The notes: generated by a model from the letters alone, not told the origin. Shown: positions 23,541 to 35,102, numbered from the stretch's first letter. The stretch: 64,000 nucleotides of DNA from Lucinisca nassula (GCA_963580285.1 OY757026.1:87704651-87768650); one strand, 5' to 3'. Translations and numbers: made by a program.

Positions 23541-23833
23541 GTGAGTGCTAGCACACCCATCTCAATGAGGCAGTTCCATAGAGAATCTAAAATCTATATT
23601 TGCATATCTCATTATGAAAAGGACAGTTTTTGATATAATCAGAACTGAACTGTAATACAACCAAGCACACGGGTGTGTTATCCTACAGAGGCAATTTACT
23701 CTTCATGATCTATGAACCTTTGATAAACTTGAATATGTATGTCCCAGTAAAAATGGTTTGTTAGTTTATAGGTGGATCTAGGTTTTAATTCATTCTATGT
23801 ATCAGTCAATCTATTTTACCAAATTATATGTGG

Positions 23834-24135
23834 CTACGTCGCATCCTCTTTCTTTTCATCAGCTGTTTCTTCTGATTTTTGTTCTTCTGATTTTTGTTCT
23901 TCTGTCTTTTGTTCTGTTGTTTCTTCTGTTGTTTCTGTTTTCTGTTCCGACTGCTCTTCGGATGTCTGTGCTGGTTCAGGCTCTGGCTCCTGTTGCTTTT
24001 CTTGTGATTCTTCCTGTGATTCTTGTTGTTGAACTGGCTCTTCTTTTGCTTCTTCCTGTGTTTTTTCTTCTTCTTTTTGTTCCTCTTTTACCTCTTCTTT
24101 CGCCAGTTCCTGTTGTTGATGTGCATCCCCTTCAC
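23834..24135 (-). CDS. Terminal exon of a Glu/Gln-rich protein gene
   Basis: On the minus strand an acceptor 'gatattgtgttcag' is followed by two bases completing a Gly codon and then 99 sense codons ending in 'EKKEDAT' and TAG (23834-23836). The peptide begins 'GEGDAHQQQELAKEEVKEEQ' and consists largely of E, Q, K, S, T and P, with repeated 'EEQKSEEQKSEE'. The exon starts in phase 1, as do the four upstream exons (27554, 29786, 36026, 41253), which all encode the same kind of sequence. The chain is disordered and charged. A possible ATTAAA poly(A) variant lies downstream. The conserved domain is outside the visible exons; a glutamate-rich tail of SH3BGR type is one candidate, held weakly. The long T-rich frames on the other strand are its complement. 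Confidence 0.75.
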
Positions 24136-24256
24136 CTGAACACAATATCAAGTGCAGTGCAAAACATTCAACACACAACAACAAAAATATATCACACATA
24201 TAATGAGATCTTGGTAAATATGTTCTATATCCAAATCTAAATCTAACTTTAACAGA

Positions 24257-24612
24257 CTTTATCATATGACATCGCGTCTGAGAATATAATAACGTCATGT
24301 AATAAATTTGATAATCCACTTGTGGATTAAATATGCAAATTAATTAGAAACACACCGTAACGTTACATGTACAACGTCCTTAACGACGTTGCGTTTACTA
24401 ATGGCGGACATTTTTATAAACAAATAGTGAATAAAATGCGATTTAAATGTCATATGATAAATAGAATATTGCATTCTTGCTCATGTATTATTGAATTTAT
24501 TAAACTCGTTGAAGAAAGGGACGAAATGCTCGGCAAAGCTTCGCATTTTATCCCTTTTCCTCAACTTGTTTAATAAATTCAATAATACATGAACACTCAT
24601 GTAAAATCCTCT
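24257..24612. mobile_element. Dispersed foldback repeat, family C (longer copy)
   Basis: It matches 12357-12620 and adds an inverted segment: 'gctcatgtattattgaattt' and 'aaattcaataatacatgaac' face each other around 'gctcggcaaagc'. It lies in the intron or flank just upstream of the terminal exon. Confidence 0.7.
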
Positions 24613-25094
24613 ATGTATTACTTAATCATATTGTGCTCTTAATAAAGGTATAATTGTGATGACTGATAAGTTGCGATTTCAAATAAGCCATTGAATGTTG
24701 TGTGCCAAAGTTCTTTCATGCTAAATATTTCAATGCTTTACAATAGTGTGTGTTTTGTTGGAGAAACAGTAAAATACGGTAACTGATAAACAATGGAACG
24801 CTGCACAAAGCACATTGCGAAACATTACAAACTACTTAAAGGTGGTATGAGTCTACAAAAGTACCACTCAGATTACTCTGCTCTGCGAGGTGCTCTGCAC
24901 AAGAAATCTGCGGGTTCACGTCTGCTGATACCATTTCGAAGATGAAGTGCATGTTATGATTTATAACTAGTGTTATACAGTAATCAAGAGTGAAAGTCAA
25001 CCGAGATATACTGTTTGTGAAGAGTCTGAATGAAACCCAAGACTCATATTTTCCATATGCAAACTGTTCTCTGCTTCCGATAGCAAGCCTTCAT
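24613..25094. other. Intronic sequence, nothing recognised
   Basis: No repeat partner in the window and no E/Q-rich reading with splice borders. Confidence 0.4.
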
Positions 25095-25455
25095 GCGGAC
25101 TGAACAAATTATTTGTCTAAATCGCGACGGAAGTAAGGGCGAGGATTGTGGCCACGTAAAATCGATTTAAGCCCCCCAGTGGAAATCTTCCACTGACCGT
25201 TCCAAGGCGGCTCTTCTGTGGCGATTTATTTATGTTGTTGTTTGCTACTTACTGTGTGTATCACTTGTGTCTTTTGGTTTTGGATGGCCATATGGCCATT
25301 TTGTGGGAAAGTAACTGTCCTTATGGCCTTCCTTTGTTTAGGTTTTCATTATGGTCTGGTTGCTTAATGTTTGTATTTCTTTCCCTTTGGTGTCTTTTAT
25401 GGGTGGAGTAAGTTAATTGTATCAATTCCTGATCTTTGTTTTACTTCTACTTTTC
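25095..25455 (+). mobile_element. Penelope-like 3' end, plus strand
   Basis: It runs from 'gcggactgaacaaattattt' to 'gatctttgttttacttct', almost identical to the reverse complement of 13880-14240. The intact shared 3' end and lost 5' part point to truncated reverse transcription. Confidence 0.8.
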
Positions 25456-25639
25456 ATGGCATTAATAAACAGAAAAGTGCAATGCTTGTGTATGCTAGAA
25501 TGCATCAAATTCTTTAAATTACCCTACTGCTTGTGAAAGCATTTCAGTTATTTCATGCTGTCGAGTCCTCATCGTTATTTCATCTTTGTATTCATTTGAT
25601 TTTTATTTTCACGAAGATGTTACACTGATAAGTTAGAAA

Positions 25640-26020
25640 TCCTTCATGTGGACCGAACACATTATTTGTCAAACAAGGGCGAGGATTGTAGCCATGTACA
25701 CTCGATTTAAGCCCCCAGTAAAGCACTTCTCACTAACTGTTACAAGGCGGTTCTTCTGTTGTGGGTTATTATTGTAAAAGTTCGTATATGCATGTATGTA
25801 TTGCTAATATTTTTTCTTTATTTTGGATAGCCGTTTGGCCATATTGTGGGAAAGTAACTGTTCTTTTAGCTTTCTGTTTGTTATGTTTTCATTATGGTGA
25901 ATTTAACCTTGGGTGTCTTGAATGTGAGGTTTGAGGTAACTATATTGATTCCTGATCACTGCCTTCACTCCTTTTTTATTGAAGAACCATCTATGCTAGG
26001 ATGCACGGATTTTTGTTTTG
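25640..26020 (+). mobile_element. Penelope-like 3' end, diverged
   Basis: 'gtggaccgaacacattattt', 'gggcgaggattgtagcc' and 'ctgatcactgccttcac' follow the same order as 25095-25455 with many differences. Confidence 0.6.
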
Positions 26021-26248
26021 TGTGTACTACATGATTTGTGGAAGCCTGTCGTGGTTCACTGTAGGCTGGTGCCCTTTGCTGTTTTAAATAGATGTAAAAG
26101 TTATACGACCGTTAGTTTCAGTTTCTGAGAAATGAACTTTAAATACCACTGTATGCTAAGGTTATTTTCATTAGGGTTTAGTTATTTCATGTCCATGTTT
26201 CTTTCCGTTTGGTGTTTGTATTGGAGTTAAACGGCGCAGTCATCACCA

Positions 26249-26530
26249 AAACATGCCTATATATATAGTTTTGACCCCCTTGAACCCCACTTTTATATAA
26301 TAAAATGGGTTTACAGGAGTAAACTTTATGTTTCTTACTTCTGCTCTAAAATATAAACTGTGGGTACTCGTTAGAACCGTCCCAATGAGGAGGTATTAAC
26401 GAGTACCCACAATCTAATTTTTGAGCAGAAATAAGAAAAAAAACACAATTTTTCATCTTAAAAATTTTCATTTTTTTTTTTTGGATATTAAGCTTACAAT
26501 ATATTTATATAGGCGTGTTTTCGTAATGCA
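26249..26530. mobile_element. Palindromic MITE, family P
   Basis: The left end is 'aaaacatgcctatata', then 'accccacttttatata', central arms 'gtgggtactcgttagaac' and 'aacgagtacccacaatct', and the right end 'tataggcgtgttttcgtaat'. Confidence 0.75.
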
Positions 26531-26785
26531 ACACTATTTTAGGGTCATTACATATCCACACTTTTCCTGGGCAGGCTTACGTAAGTGGTTAAGCTGTACA
26601 GTGCACATTCTTTCGCCAGAAACTGACAGCCACCCTTCTTGAATCAGCAGAAGGGAGAGAGAAGGACCATAGAAAAGATTTCATGATCAATCTCCACAAA
26701 AGAATGCTGCCGACCCCGGCAGGTATCAAACCCGCATCCTCCTGATCACCAGTTAGATGCACATCCGACTGAGCTACCGAGGCTG
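26531..26785 (-). mobile_element. tRNA-headed SINE, type 1
   Basis: The minus-strand head 'CCTCGGTAGCTCAGTCGGAT' and B-box region 'GGGTTTGATACCTGCC' match the SINE at 7590-7897, as does the body ('cttcttgaatcagcagaag'). Confidence 0.75.
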
Positions 26786-27030
26786 GCTTTTCCCTTTGGC
26801 GTCCCTGATAGGAGGTGTGGGGTAATTGAATCAATATTTTATCATTGCCTTCACTTCTAGTTTGCTTATACTAAACTTAGTCTCTATTTAGTATATCTCT
26901 TGTAATCCGTTTTAATGCAGCAAAAATTTAATATTTTAACCTAAACTGTAAAAATAACTGACATATCACAAAATAGAGATAAAGGTAATGATCAGGAATA
27001 GATACAATTAACACACACCTCCCATCAGAT
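26786..27030. mobile_element. Penelope-like 3' end scraps, both orientations
   Basis: 'ccctttggcgtccctgatag' to 'tcattgccttcacttct' (26790-26863) reads plus. 'atagagataaaggtaatg' to 'cacacctcccatcag' (26974-27027) reads minus. Confidence 0.5.
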
Positions 27031-27240
27031 CTGTTTTACAGATGCAGTGGTTAAATGCGACCTCATATGCGGTGTCATTAAGGCTGACGTCACAGCACGT
27101 TACGTGACATCACTAAACACTGTAGTGTCGTCACAATATGACAGACGTTGGCAACCGAAGTTACTGCAGTATTGAAATGAAAGGTTTGCAGGAAAATGAA
27201 TCCCCTCACACCCATGCAAGATTCTTATATTCTACAGCTG
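27031..27240. repeat. Dispersed repeat, family D
   Basis: 'aggctgacgtcacagcac', 'gtcgtcacaatatgacag' and 'cccctcacacccatgcaag' match 37230-37450 in order. Confidence 0.6.
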
Positions 27241-27433
27241 TTAACCCTTGTCCTGCTGAATATTTTAATCTACCACACCCACTACTGATTATAAGCCAAT
27301 CAGAGTACTCGGTGCAAATTATTGCAACAAAATCACAATCTGAATGACAAACAATGTAGATCCTGATCAGATGATCTGGATCTTCATTGTTTGGAAAATA
27401 AGGCATATCCGGGCTCAGCAGGACAAGGGTTAA
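27241..27433. mobile_element. TTAA-type MITE, family T (best copy)
   Basis: It runs from TTAACCCTTGTCCTGCTGA to CAGCAGGACAAGGGTTAA, matching inverted ends with TTAA at both borders. The centre has facing 'gtagatcctgatcagat' and 'atctggatcttcattg'. TTAA plus CCCTT ends resemble piggyBac-type non-autonomous elements; the assignment is inference. Confidence 0.75.
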
Positions 27434-27553
27434 GTGAGACAAATCACAACCTTTGTGTTCTCCTCATTTTATTTTGTGTCATGCAGAATTACAAAAGCAG
27501 GAGTGCACAATATAAAACATACATAAACGGTTTAGAATTAACCATCTTCTTAC

Positions 27554-27583
27554 CTGTGCTTTCTTTTTGTGGTTCTTGTTCTT
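27554..27583 (-). CDS. 30-bp micro-exon, Glu/Gln-rich gene
   Basis: The minus strand reads 'cttaatttcag', the exon, then 'gtaagaagatgg', so the acceptor and donor are strong. It is 30 bases long and, taken in phase 1 from the preceding exon, encodes EEQEPQKEST. Length divisible by three with phase 1 on both sides means it can be skipped without breaking the frame. Its composition matches the exons before and after it. Its small size makes it easy to miss; the support is the double splice border plus matching phase and composition. Confidence 0.7.
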
Positions 27584-29131
27584 CTGAAATTAAGAAAGTA
27601 AAACATGTTAAACTATAGAAACTAAGTCTTACAAATCATGTGAAAGTGTGTTTTCAATTCTGATTAAAATTGGTCCAGGTATAAAGTTAGCAAAAGGAAT
27701 AAAATTTACAGCATAACAGATGGCTGTGCCACGTAAATCATTCAATAAAACTTTAGAAAACGAAAACACTGGCTGGAAACACAGATTCATATATTTTGTC
27801 ATGATTTTAAATATATGTAAATAGTCCAAAGCAGAAACAGACACTCTTCTTATTGCGACAGGACAAAAGAAGTGTCCTATTTAAACAAGAGAACTATGCC
27901 GCTCCTATATCACTCATCTGAATTAAGAGATTTACATACTTTTTACTGAAGTTTCAGAAGGTAGCCAAAGCTGTGGTGTTTGTTTTGGAGTTTAATGGCC
28001 CAGTCAATACTATTTTAGGCGATATGCCCCAATTTCCATTTTTTTCTTGAAGTTGAGGCGTAATAATTGTGTTTGTCATTTCAATTAATTGTTGTTAAGT
28101 TCCAGAAAAATACAGAACATACAGGTGATCTTCCGCACGCTCTACACACCCTTGGGAGTACAGAAAGTCAACAATGAAGTGCTGAAACATCTATCCACAG
28201 AATTTTAAAAATTTAGGAAAAACTTTCAGATAGAGTTACTGCACGAATCTTTTACTATGTGAACAGAAATCTATTACTTTCATCTATTAGAAACATTTTA
28301 TCATAAAATGTGACACAACAATGAACCAAGGCAAGAATAAACTTCCACAAAAAACCGATGCGACAAGCAAGGATAAACTAATCTGGGCATCCATTTTGTT
28401 CTGGAGGTTTTCTTATATCTATTTATACAGCCCCGAGACTATTGCAGTCTCTATCAAGCAACAAGGCTCTAATCATGCTGCATGAGTGTGCATGCTGATT
28501 AAAGTTTGTTACTGGTCGGATTGGTTTTATCTTCTTCATTGGTAGTATGAGTAATGCTTTTAAGGACTGCTTAAATTCATATAAATGGCATTACCACAGT
28601 CATTTTTAACATGTATCTAATTATAATTCAATTCTGAAGTCAGATCCATTGGAAGCAAAGAATACACTAAATAAACGAAAATAGCAGACTCGGTTTTATT
28701 GAGACCGTTCATGACTAGTATTGAAATGTGCAACACCAGCCACGCCCTCTAGTACCGGCTTACTCTATTTTCAATTTGATTCTAAATGAACTCCATGATC
28801 CCAAAGGACCCGAAAATATCATCTGCACTGTAGGTCGCTTTCAATAAGGAAATTCGGCAATTCTAAAATAATCACCTCATCAAAGACCTGAAAAAAAGTA
28901 GTGTTGTTGTTTATAGTTGTGGATGACTTGTTTGATCTAATTAATTTCTGTCATTCACATAAATCTTTAAATATAAAAGTAAATTTCATACTAGTAATTG
29001 CTCATGAAATACTTTTTTTCACGTAATAATAATATTTACAACACTACATCCAGACAGATAAAAATCAACTGAGGCAGGTCCAGTCATTAGGTACCAAAAT
29101 CAATTTTAAATGATACTAAAACGATTAATTG
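27584..29131. other. Intronic sequence; diverged 261-bp-family unit near 28650-28830
   Basis: 'ggaagcaaagaatacac' and 'ccatgatcccaaagga' recall an inverted 16367-type unit. Nothing else was recognised. Confidence 0.4.
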
Positions 29132-29280
29132 AGAATACCAGATTAGAGTCTTTTGATATCAAGTTTATCAGGCAAGGCTTCAAGAACGCTTGTAGAATCG
29201 GGAGGTTTGCTAGGCTCACTGAGATAGATAGGAACAGAGCCTGATAAACTCGATATCAAATGACAAGAATCTGGTATTCT
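29132..29280. mobile_element. Short palindromic MITE-like repeat
   Basis: 'agaataccagatt' and 'gatatcaagtttatcaggc' face 'gcctgataaactcgatatc' and 'aatctggtattct', a 149-bp inverted repeat. A second short inverted pair, 'cctgataaa' and 'tttatcagg', lies at 29530-29575. Confidence 0.6.
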
Positions 29281-29785
29281 ATTTATCAGTTTATCCCGTT
29301 TTACACTCTTAAATTTGCAATTTACGATCAGCTATTGATGGTCCTTAGTGCATCCCAACATTCCGGCGCATAAAAATCTGTCGATATATTAAGTATCAGC
29401 TTACCACATTTTTCCTGTGATATTTTTGCAAGTATTTTTTTATCCATTTTTGCCGCTAAAAATAACCTTTTATTCCATTTTTTAAAACTTGTTGTACGGT
29501 TCATTCATAAAAGTGCAAAGTCACGTTGACCTGATAAAACTCACTTGTCCTGAGATAGCACATCTTTATCAGGTCAAGGTGTTACAATGCAATTAATATA
29601 GGGGGTAAATGATCAAAATATTTTCTTAAAATTGATGAAAAGATAATAAGCCGTATTTCTACTGCTTAAATTGAATAGTGTTTCACTGTATTTTGTGTAC
29701 AACAAATATTTTGGCTGCGCTAAAAAGAGCCCAGAGCAAGAGAAATAGCTTTCTAGAGCTAAATATCCTGCCATTCTTGACAAAC

Positions 29786-29884
29786 CTTTCTTTTCTTCAC
29801 TATCTTGCTGTGGTTCCGGTGTTTTAACTTTTTCTTGCTGCTGTTCTGGTTCAGGTTCAGCCTGTGCTTCGGGCTCCTTTTCAC
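29786..29884 (-). CDS. 99-bp exon, Glu/Gln/Pro-rich gene
   Basis: The minus-strand acceptor is 'actgcactgtag' and the donor is 'gtttgtcaag', a GT with a weak consensus. The 99-base exon encodes 33 residues starting GEKEPEAQAEPEPEQQQEK and ending DSEEKK, in phase 1 at both ends. Like its neighbours it is a frame-neutral cassette. The residues are nearly all E, Q, P, K, A, consistent with a disordered acidic tail. The reading continues into the intron without an immediate stop, so the donor rests on the GT and on the phase match to the next exon. Confidence 0.65.
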
Positions 29885-29996
29885 CTACAGTGCAGTAAAT
29901 AAGGAAAATGTGCAAATGTGTGTGCAGTTAGAAAAAACACAGTGCAGTGAAGTGCATCTATTCGTGCAAGTTACTGAAGATGTTGCTTTTAGTTTG

Positions 29997-30172
29997 TTAA
30001 CCCTTCTCTTGCTGAATATTCAGTTAAGCCACACCCATTTTTGACTTTGAACCAATCAGATTACTTGATATAATTTATTCCTACAAATTCATAAATTGAA
30101 TGTCAAACAGTGTTGATCCTGACACTGTTTCCAAAGATAAGGGTTGTCGTGAACAGCATGATAAGAGTTAAG
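29997..30172. mobile_element. TTAA-type MITE, family T
   Basis: It begins 'gttaacccttctcttgctg' and ends 'gaacagcatgataagagttaa'. The body follows 8489-8702 closely, with the central hairpin shortened. Confidence 0.65.
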
Positions 30173-30925
30173 AAAACTAGTAAGAACAAGACACTCAGGA
30201 AAGGCCACAATCTAAGCACGCAGCCGTCTCAACTAACATCCATGAAAAATGGGAACTGCAAATACATGCATTCTGAGACTCTCAGTTTCCTGAAAACCAA
30301 ATTTTGCCACATGATACAAGAGAGTGATGAATGAGCAAAAAAAGTAAAGGAAAACACAGAAACATAAAGAATAGAACATTGTCCCTCTATCCCGCCTGCT
30401 AGTAACAAAGCTAGCTATGTCCAATTGAAAGCGCATGTCAATTATGCCCAGATGCCAAAAGATATACGACATATTCACCTAGCCCAACTAACCCTATCGA
30501 CAATACAATAAATGAACAGGTGGCCTGTGTGCCAAAATCGCGGGCTTGGATAAGGCTGATCATGGTACATTATGTTATGCCACGGTAGCCATTTTGGCTA
30601 TCAGATCTGACTGTGTTTAGCGATTCTGAATCCACATGTTTCCTTGGTGCTTCTTATTTTGCTTTTGAATATCTAATTCTAGTATAGAATTTAGGCGGAG
30701 ATAATGCTGGTGCAGAGTAAGCGTTGATTTCTAAATTCAGTGCTTGACTTAAATCTCTTCTGCAACGAAGTCTATTGGAACTCGAGTTTTATGGTGACTT
30801 AGTATATAAATTCAGAATAAGAGCTCCGCAAGCCTGGCATTATACGCCCATGGCAAATAATAGGCTGTAACACATACTGACAAATAGCAGAAGGGGTTAG
30901 GCCAAAAAGAAAGTTCCAGGATGGA
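30173..30925. other. Intronic sequence; scrap of Penelope coding end at 30788-30816
   Basis: 'tatggtgacttagtatataa' matches the C-terminal coding part of the 13879 element read on its own strand. Nothing else recognised. Confidence 0.4.
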
Positions 30926-30929
30926 CAGA

Positions 30930-31250
30930 TGCATCACGAAAACATGCCTATATAATTCTGACCTCCTCGAACCCCACTTTTATATAGTACAATTGGGGTT
31001 TACAGGGGTTAACCTTATTTTTCTTATATCTGCTCTAAAATATAGATTGTGGGTACTAGTTAGAACCGCCTCGATGAGGGGGTTCTAACAAGTACCCACC
31101 ACCTCGATGAGGCAGTTCTAACGAGTACCCACATTCTATATTTTGAGCACAAATAAGAAAAATATCACAATTTTTCATCTTGAAATTTCGATTTTTAGGC
31201 GGTATAGTTAATAATGCATTTGTATAGGTGTGTTTTCATAATGGACATAA
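30930..31250. mobile_element. Palindromic MITE, family P
   Basis: The left end is 'atcacgaaaacatgcctata', then 'gaaccccacttttatatag', the arms 'attgtgggtactagttagaa' and 'aacgagtacccacattctat', and the right end 'ataggtgtgttttcataat'. The centre carries a duplicated arm ('cgatgagg' appears twice). Confidence 0.75.
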
Positions 31251-31329
31251 TTCTGTTAATAATTGGTGGACTGTAACAAAATGCTTCGTATCATGGTCTA
31301 ACTATAAATCACCTTTCATCACCTTCCAT

Positions 31330-31650
31330 TATGCAAACACGCCTATACAAATACATTGCCACCATTATCGCCGAAAAAATGAAAATTTTATGATGAAATA
31401 TTGTGATATTTTTCTTATTTCTGCTCAAAATATAGATTGTTGGCACTCGTTAGAACCGCCTCAACAATCTATATTTTGAGCAGAAATAAGAAAAATCGAT
31501 GAGGCGGTTCTAACTAGTGCCAACAATCTATATTTTGAGCAGAAATAAGAAAAAAAAGGTATATCTCCAGAAACCCCAGTTTTACTAGATAAAAGTGGGG
31601 TTTAAGAGGGGTCAAAATTATATAGGTGTGTTTTCGTGATGCTATTTTTC
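31330..31650. mobile_element. Palindromic MITE, family P
   Basis: The left end is 'atgcaaacacgcctataca', the central arms are partly triplicated ('gcagaaataagaaaaa' twice), and the right end is 'tataggtgtgttttcgtgat'. It is a close neighbour of the copy at 30930. Confidence 0.75.
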
Positions 31651-32795
31651 AGCTTGATGGAGTGTAAACTATAGGCAGAATTTGTTGGAAATGAGAAGTG
31701 ACAGAGGAATAATTCTGTTAATATTTGGCGGACTGCTACCTCAAAATGGTATGAGCTGCTCCACATCATGGTGTAACTTTTAACAATGTTTCAGCTTGAT
31801 CGAATGTAAACTATAGGAAGAATAAGCTTGCAAAATTTTCAAAGGCCATTTTTGCCGATATTTATTGAACTGTAACCTGAAAACAATATGTGTAACTATA
31901 AATCAAGAAGTTTCAGCTTGATCAGATGTAAATTGTAGGAGGGGTTAGCTGGAAACAAAACGTTTACAGAAGTTTTCAAAGGAGCATATCTATTAACTTT
32001 TGGTAAACTGTGTACTTGAAACAATATGCACTGCTTCACATCATGGTCCAACTATAAAGCAAGTTTCAGCTGAATGGGATGTAAACTGTAGGAGGGGTTA
32101 GCCTGAAACAAAAACTTTACATCAATATTCAAAAGGGCAGAACTCTGCTAATATTTGGTTAACGGTAACTTAGAAATAATATACACTGCTCTACATCATG
32201 GTCCAACTATATTTTAAGTTTCAGCTTGATCAGATCTAAATTGTAGGAGGACATAGCCCGAAACTGAATGTTTACAGAAATTTTCAAATGGGCATAACTC
32301 TAAAAATATCTGATGCCCGTAGCCTCGAGAAAATATGCGCTACTCCTCATCATGTTCTTACTATATATCACGTTTCAGCTTGATTGGATGTAAAATGTAG
32401 GAGGAGTTATCCCCGAAATGAAATGTTTAGCATAACACTATTATTATTTAGTGGACCATAACCTCGAAATAATATCCGCTGCTCCACATCATGGTCTAAC
32501 TATATAACTATATATATATATATATATAAAGTTTCAGCTTGATCGGATGTAAAATGTAGGAGGAGTAATCCGGAATTCAGATGTTTCTAGAAATTTTCAA
32601 AGGGGCATAACTCTAAAAATATTTGATGGACCATAACCTCGAAACAATATGTGCTGCTCCACATCATGGTCTAAGTATATATCAAGTTTCAGCTTGATTG
32701 GTTGTAAAATGTAGGAGGAGTTATCCGGAAACGAAAAGTTTACAGACGGACACCAAGGGGCATAACATAATACGACCTTTTTCAAAAGGGTGTAT
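31651..32795. repeat. ~155-bp tandem array
   Basis: 'agtttcagcttgat' recurs near 31909, 32219, 32374, 32530 and 32686, with variants near 31650, 31790 and 32063. Units share 'ccacatcatggtctaactat' and 'gtaggaggagttatcc'. It ends 'ttacagacggacacc', the same kind of border as the tandem-core elements. A (TA)n tract lies at 32512-32528. Confidence 0.8.
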
Positions 32796-32811
32796 AAAAA
32801 AACGTGATTTG

Positions 32812-33267
32812 GTTAACTACCATGCATGCAGTCTGTCGTATAATATTTATGTTGTACCATCAAAGAATGATTGTAGGAAATTCGGTACTGAAATTATTGC
32901 AATATACTTGCAATAATTTCAGTACCCAATTTCCTAAAATCATTCTTTGATGGTGTATATTGCAATAATTTCAGTACCCAATTTCCTAAAATCATTCTTT
33001 GATGGTACAACATAAATATTATACGACAGACTGCATGCATGGTAGTTAACCAAATCACGGTTGATAAGTTTGCTTCCCTCTTTAATTGCACGTCGGGAGG
33101 TCAGGCTTCAGATTCTATGACGGGTCTAGTGTAAAGGCTAACTTCTGTTATATAATGTTGGTTGGTACCTGATGCTCTGTCTCTGGGTCTAACTTTTGGT
33201 TTTTCTTTTGCTCCAGTATTTCAGTGGTTTGTTGCTATCGAGTTCTCACCGTTGTTTCATCTCTGTG
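32812..33267 (+). mobile_element. Penelope-like fragment with an inverted, duplicated end
   Basis: 33000-33267 reads like the C-terminal coding and early 3' region of the 13879 element ('gacagactgcatgcatggta', 'tttgcttccctctttaattg'). 32815-32925 is an inverted copy of part of it, and a ~58-bp piece ('cagtacccaatttcctaaaa') is repeated in tandem between them. Confidence 0.65.
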
Positions 33268-33276
33268 GTGTTTGAT

Positions 33277-33586
33277 GTTTGTTTGTTTGATTTGATGTTT
33301 AACGTCCCTGTCAACACTATATAGGTCATTTTGGAGACGTTACTTCCAATTTTGTGGGACTTTTACCAGAAATTTGATATGAAATGACATCTCAAGCCCT
33401 GCCGCCCAATGAAACCAACAGGGTTTATTAGCACAGACCGTAAGACGGTCTGACTCTCACCCCTTTGCCTGGGCAGGCTAAGATACTCTAAGCAGTTTTA
33501 CCACTACTCATGTGCCGTCAGATTCAGCTTTGCGTGGAAGCATCATGCACCCCATCTATTTCTTCAAGACCCGATGGGCGGGGGCC
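33277..33586 (-). mobile_element. SINE-like type N inserted in a Penelope copy
   Basis: The body matches 4956-5260 ('gtttaacgtccctgtcaac', 'gtggaagcatcatgcacc'). Perfect 9-bp direct repeats GTGTTTGAT flank it (33268-33276, 33587-33595), and the interrupted Penelope sequence rejoins across it. Confidence 0.8.
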
Positions 33587-33595
33587 GTGTTTGAT

Positions 33596-34167
33596 TTTTG
33601 TGTTCTCGGAAATGTTGCACGGATGAGTTAGGAAAAGTAGAAGTAAAACAAAGATCAGGAATCGATACAATTAACTTACTCCAGCCACCAAAGACACCAA
33701 AGTGAAAGAAATACAAACATTAAGCGACCAGACCATAATGGAAACCTAAACAAAGGAAGGCCATAAGGACAGTTACTTTCCCACAAAATGGCCATATGGC
33801 CATCCAAAATTAAAAGGCACAAGTGATACACACAGTAAGTATCAAAAAAACAACATAAATAAATCGCCACAGAAGAACCGCCTTGGAACGGTCAGTGGAA
33901 AGATTTCCACTGGGGGGCTTAAATCGATTTTAAGTGGCCACAATCCTCGCCCTTACTTCCGTCGCGATTTAGACAAATAGTTTGTTCAGTCCGCATGAAG
34001 GCCTCCTAACTCATCAGTGCAACATCTCCGTGAACACGAAAAATCAAAGAACCACAGAGGTGAGACAACGGTGAGGACTCGACAGCAAGAAACCACTGAA
34101 ATGGCGGAGCAAAAGAAAACCAACAGTTAGACTCCGATGGGCCCGACCAGAGACAGAGCATCAGGCA
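33596..34167. mobile_element. Penelope-like 3' sequences
   Basis: 33596-33622 continues the copy interrupted by the SINE. From about 33625 a minus-strand 3' end ('agtagaagtaaaacaaag' to 'gagacagagcatcaggcac') closely matches 13870-14400. Confidence 0.7.
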
Positions 34168-34556
34168 CTTCAAGCGGACTGAACAAATTATTTGTCTAAA
34201 TCACGACGGAATCAAGGGCGAGGAGTGCGGCTTGGTAAAATAGATTAAAGCTTACACCCCTGCGAAATTCTTTTCACTGACTGTTCCAAGCCGGTTCTTC
34301 TGTCGCTGTTTAAATTGGTTATGGTTTGTCTTTGAGAGTGTGTGTATCGCTTATATCCTTTTTTTTTTTGCCGGAAGGGAAGGGGGGCGGGCAATGGACA
34401 TTTGGTGGGAAAGTAACTGTCCTTTTGGCTTTCCGCTATTGATGTCTCCATTAAGGTCTAGTTATTTAATGTTTGTGTTTCTTTCCCTTTGGTGTCTCTG
34501 ATCGGTGGTGTGGGTTAATTGTATCGATTCCTGATCACTGCTATCACTTCTATTTT
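34168..34556 (+). mobile_element. Penelope-like 3' end, second subfamily
   Basis: It runs from 'gcggactgaacaaattattt' to 'gatcactgctatcacttct'. It matches the 20240 and 41455 copies better than the 13879 subfamily. Confidence 0.65.
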
Positions 34557-35089
34557 GTAGAAATTGAAGATCGCGGGGAAGGCATTTTTGGATATTGGAA
34601 TGCAACGTTTTCAGGTATTCTGAAACTCCAAGTTGCTCCAATGCCTGTTGACAAGTTTTGCCTCGATGAGACACCAGTCGGTAGCAGAGTATACAAATGG
34701 CTGCTGGGGAGGCTTTCTTTGATATCACTACTGAAAAATTTTAAAAAGCCTGAATCTTTATGTCACCAAAATGGTTCCCCAAGAAGTTTCTGCTCAATCC
34801 GGACTACCAGTCAGAAGCGTATGTGGTAGCCCCCCCCCCCATGACGATTTTAACAATTGTGAATAATAATACCGCCCCTATGCTTCCCTGATTAAGTTCA
34901 ATCCAACCTATAAGGTTTGGGAGATGTTGGATGAAGAACTGGGAACGCAACTATTTTAGGAAAATATGTTCAATGAAAGCGGTATCCTTAGGAAGCAAGG
35001 AATACATTACAGAACTGAAAAGTAGGGATAAGCTGACATGGAGTATTTTACAGCATCGAATTATGTAGGAAATGTGATTTTTTTAGTTT
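34557..35089. other. Intronic sequence, no confident feature
   Basis: An open frame spans part of this region but its start lies in the Penelope 3' end and I recognise no domain. A poly-C tract is at 34831-34840. Confidence 0.35.
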
Positions 35090-35102
35090 TAATATAGAAT
35101 GT

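Noticed and set aside
23772..24240. Plus-strand open frames rich in Ser, Cys, Val and Leu
   Set aside because: They are the complement of the Glu/Gln-rich exon on the minus strand; codon structure and splice sites favour the minus strand.
34462..34829. Overlapping open frames on both strands as a possible host exon
   Set aside because: Both run into a Penelope-like 3' end, and neither has a recognised domain or supported splice borders.
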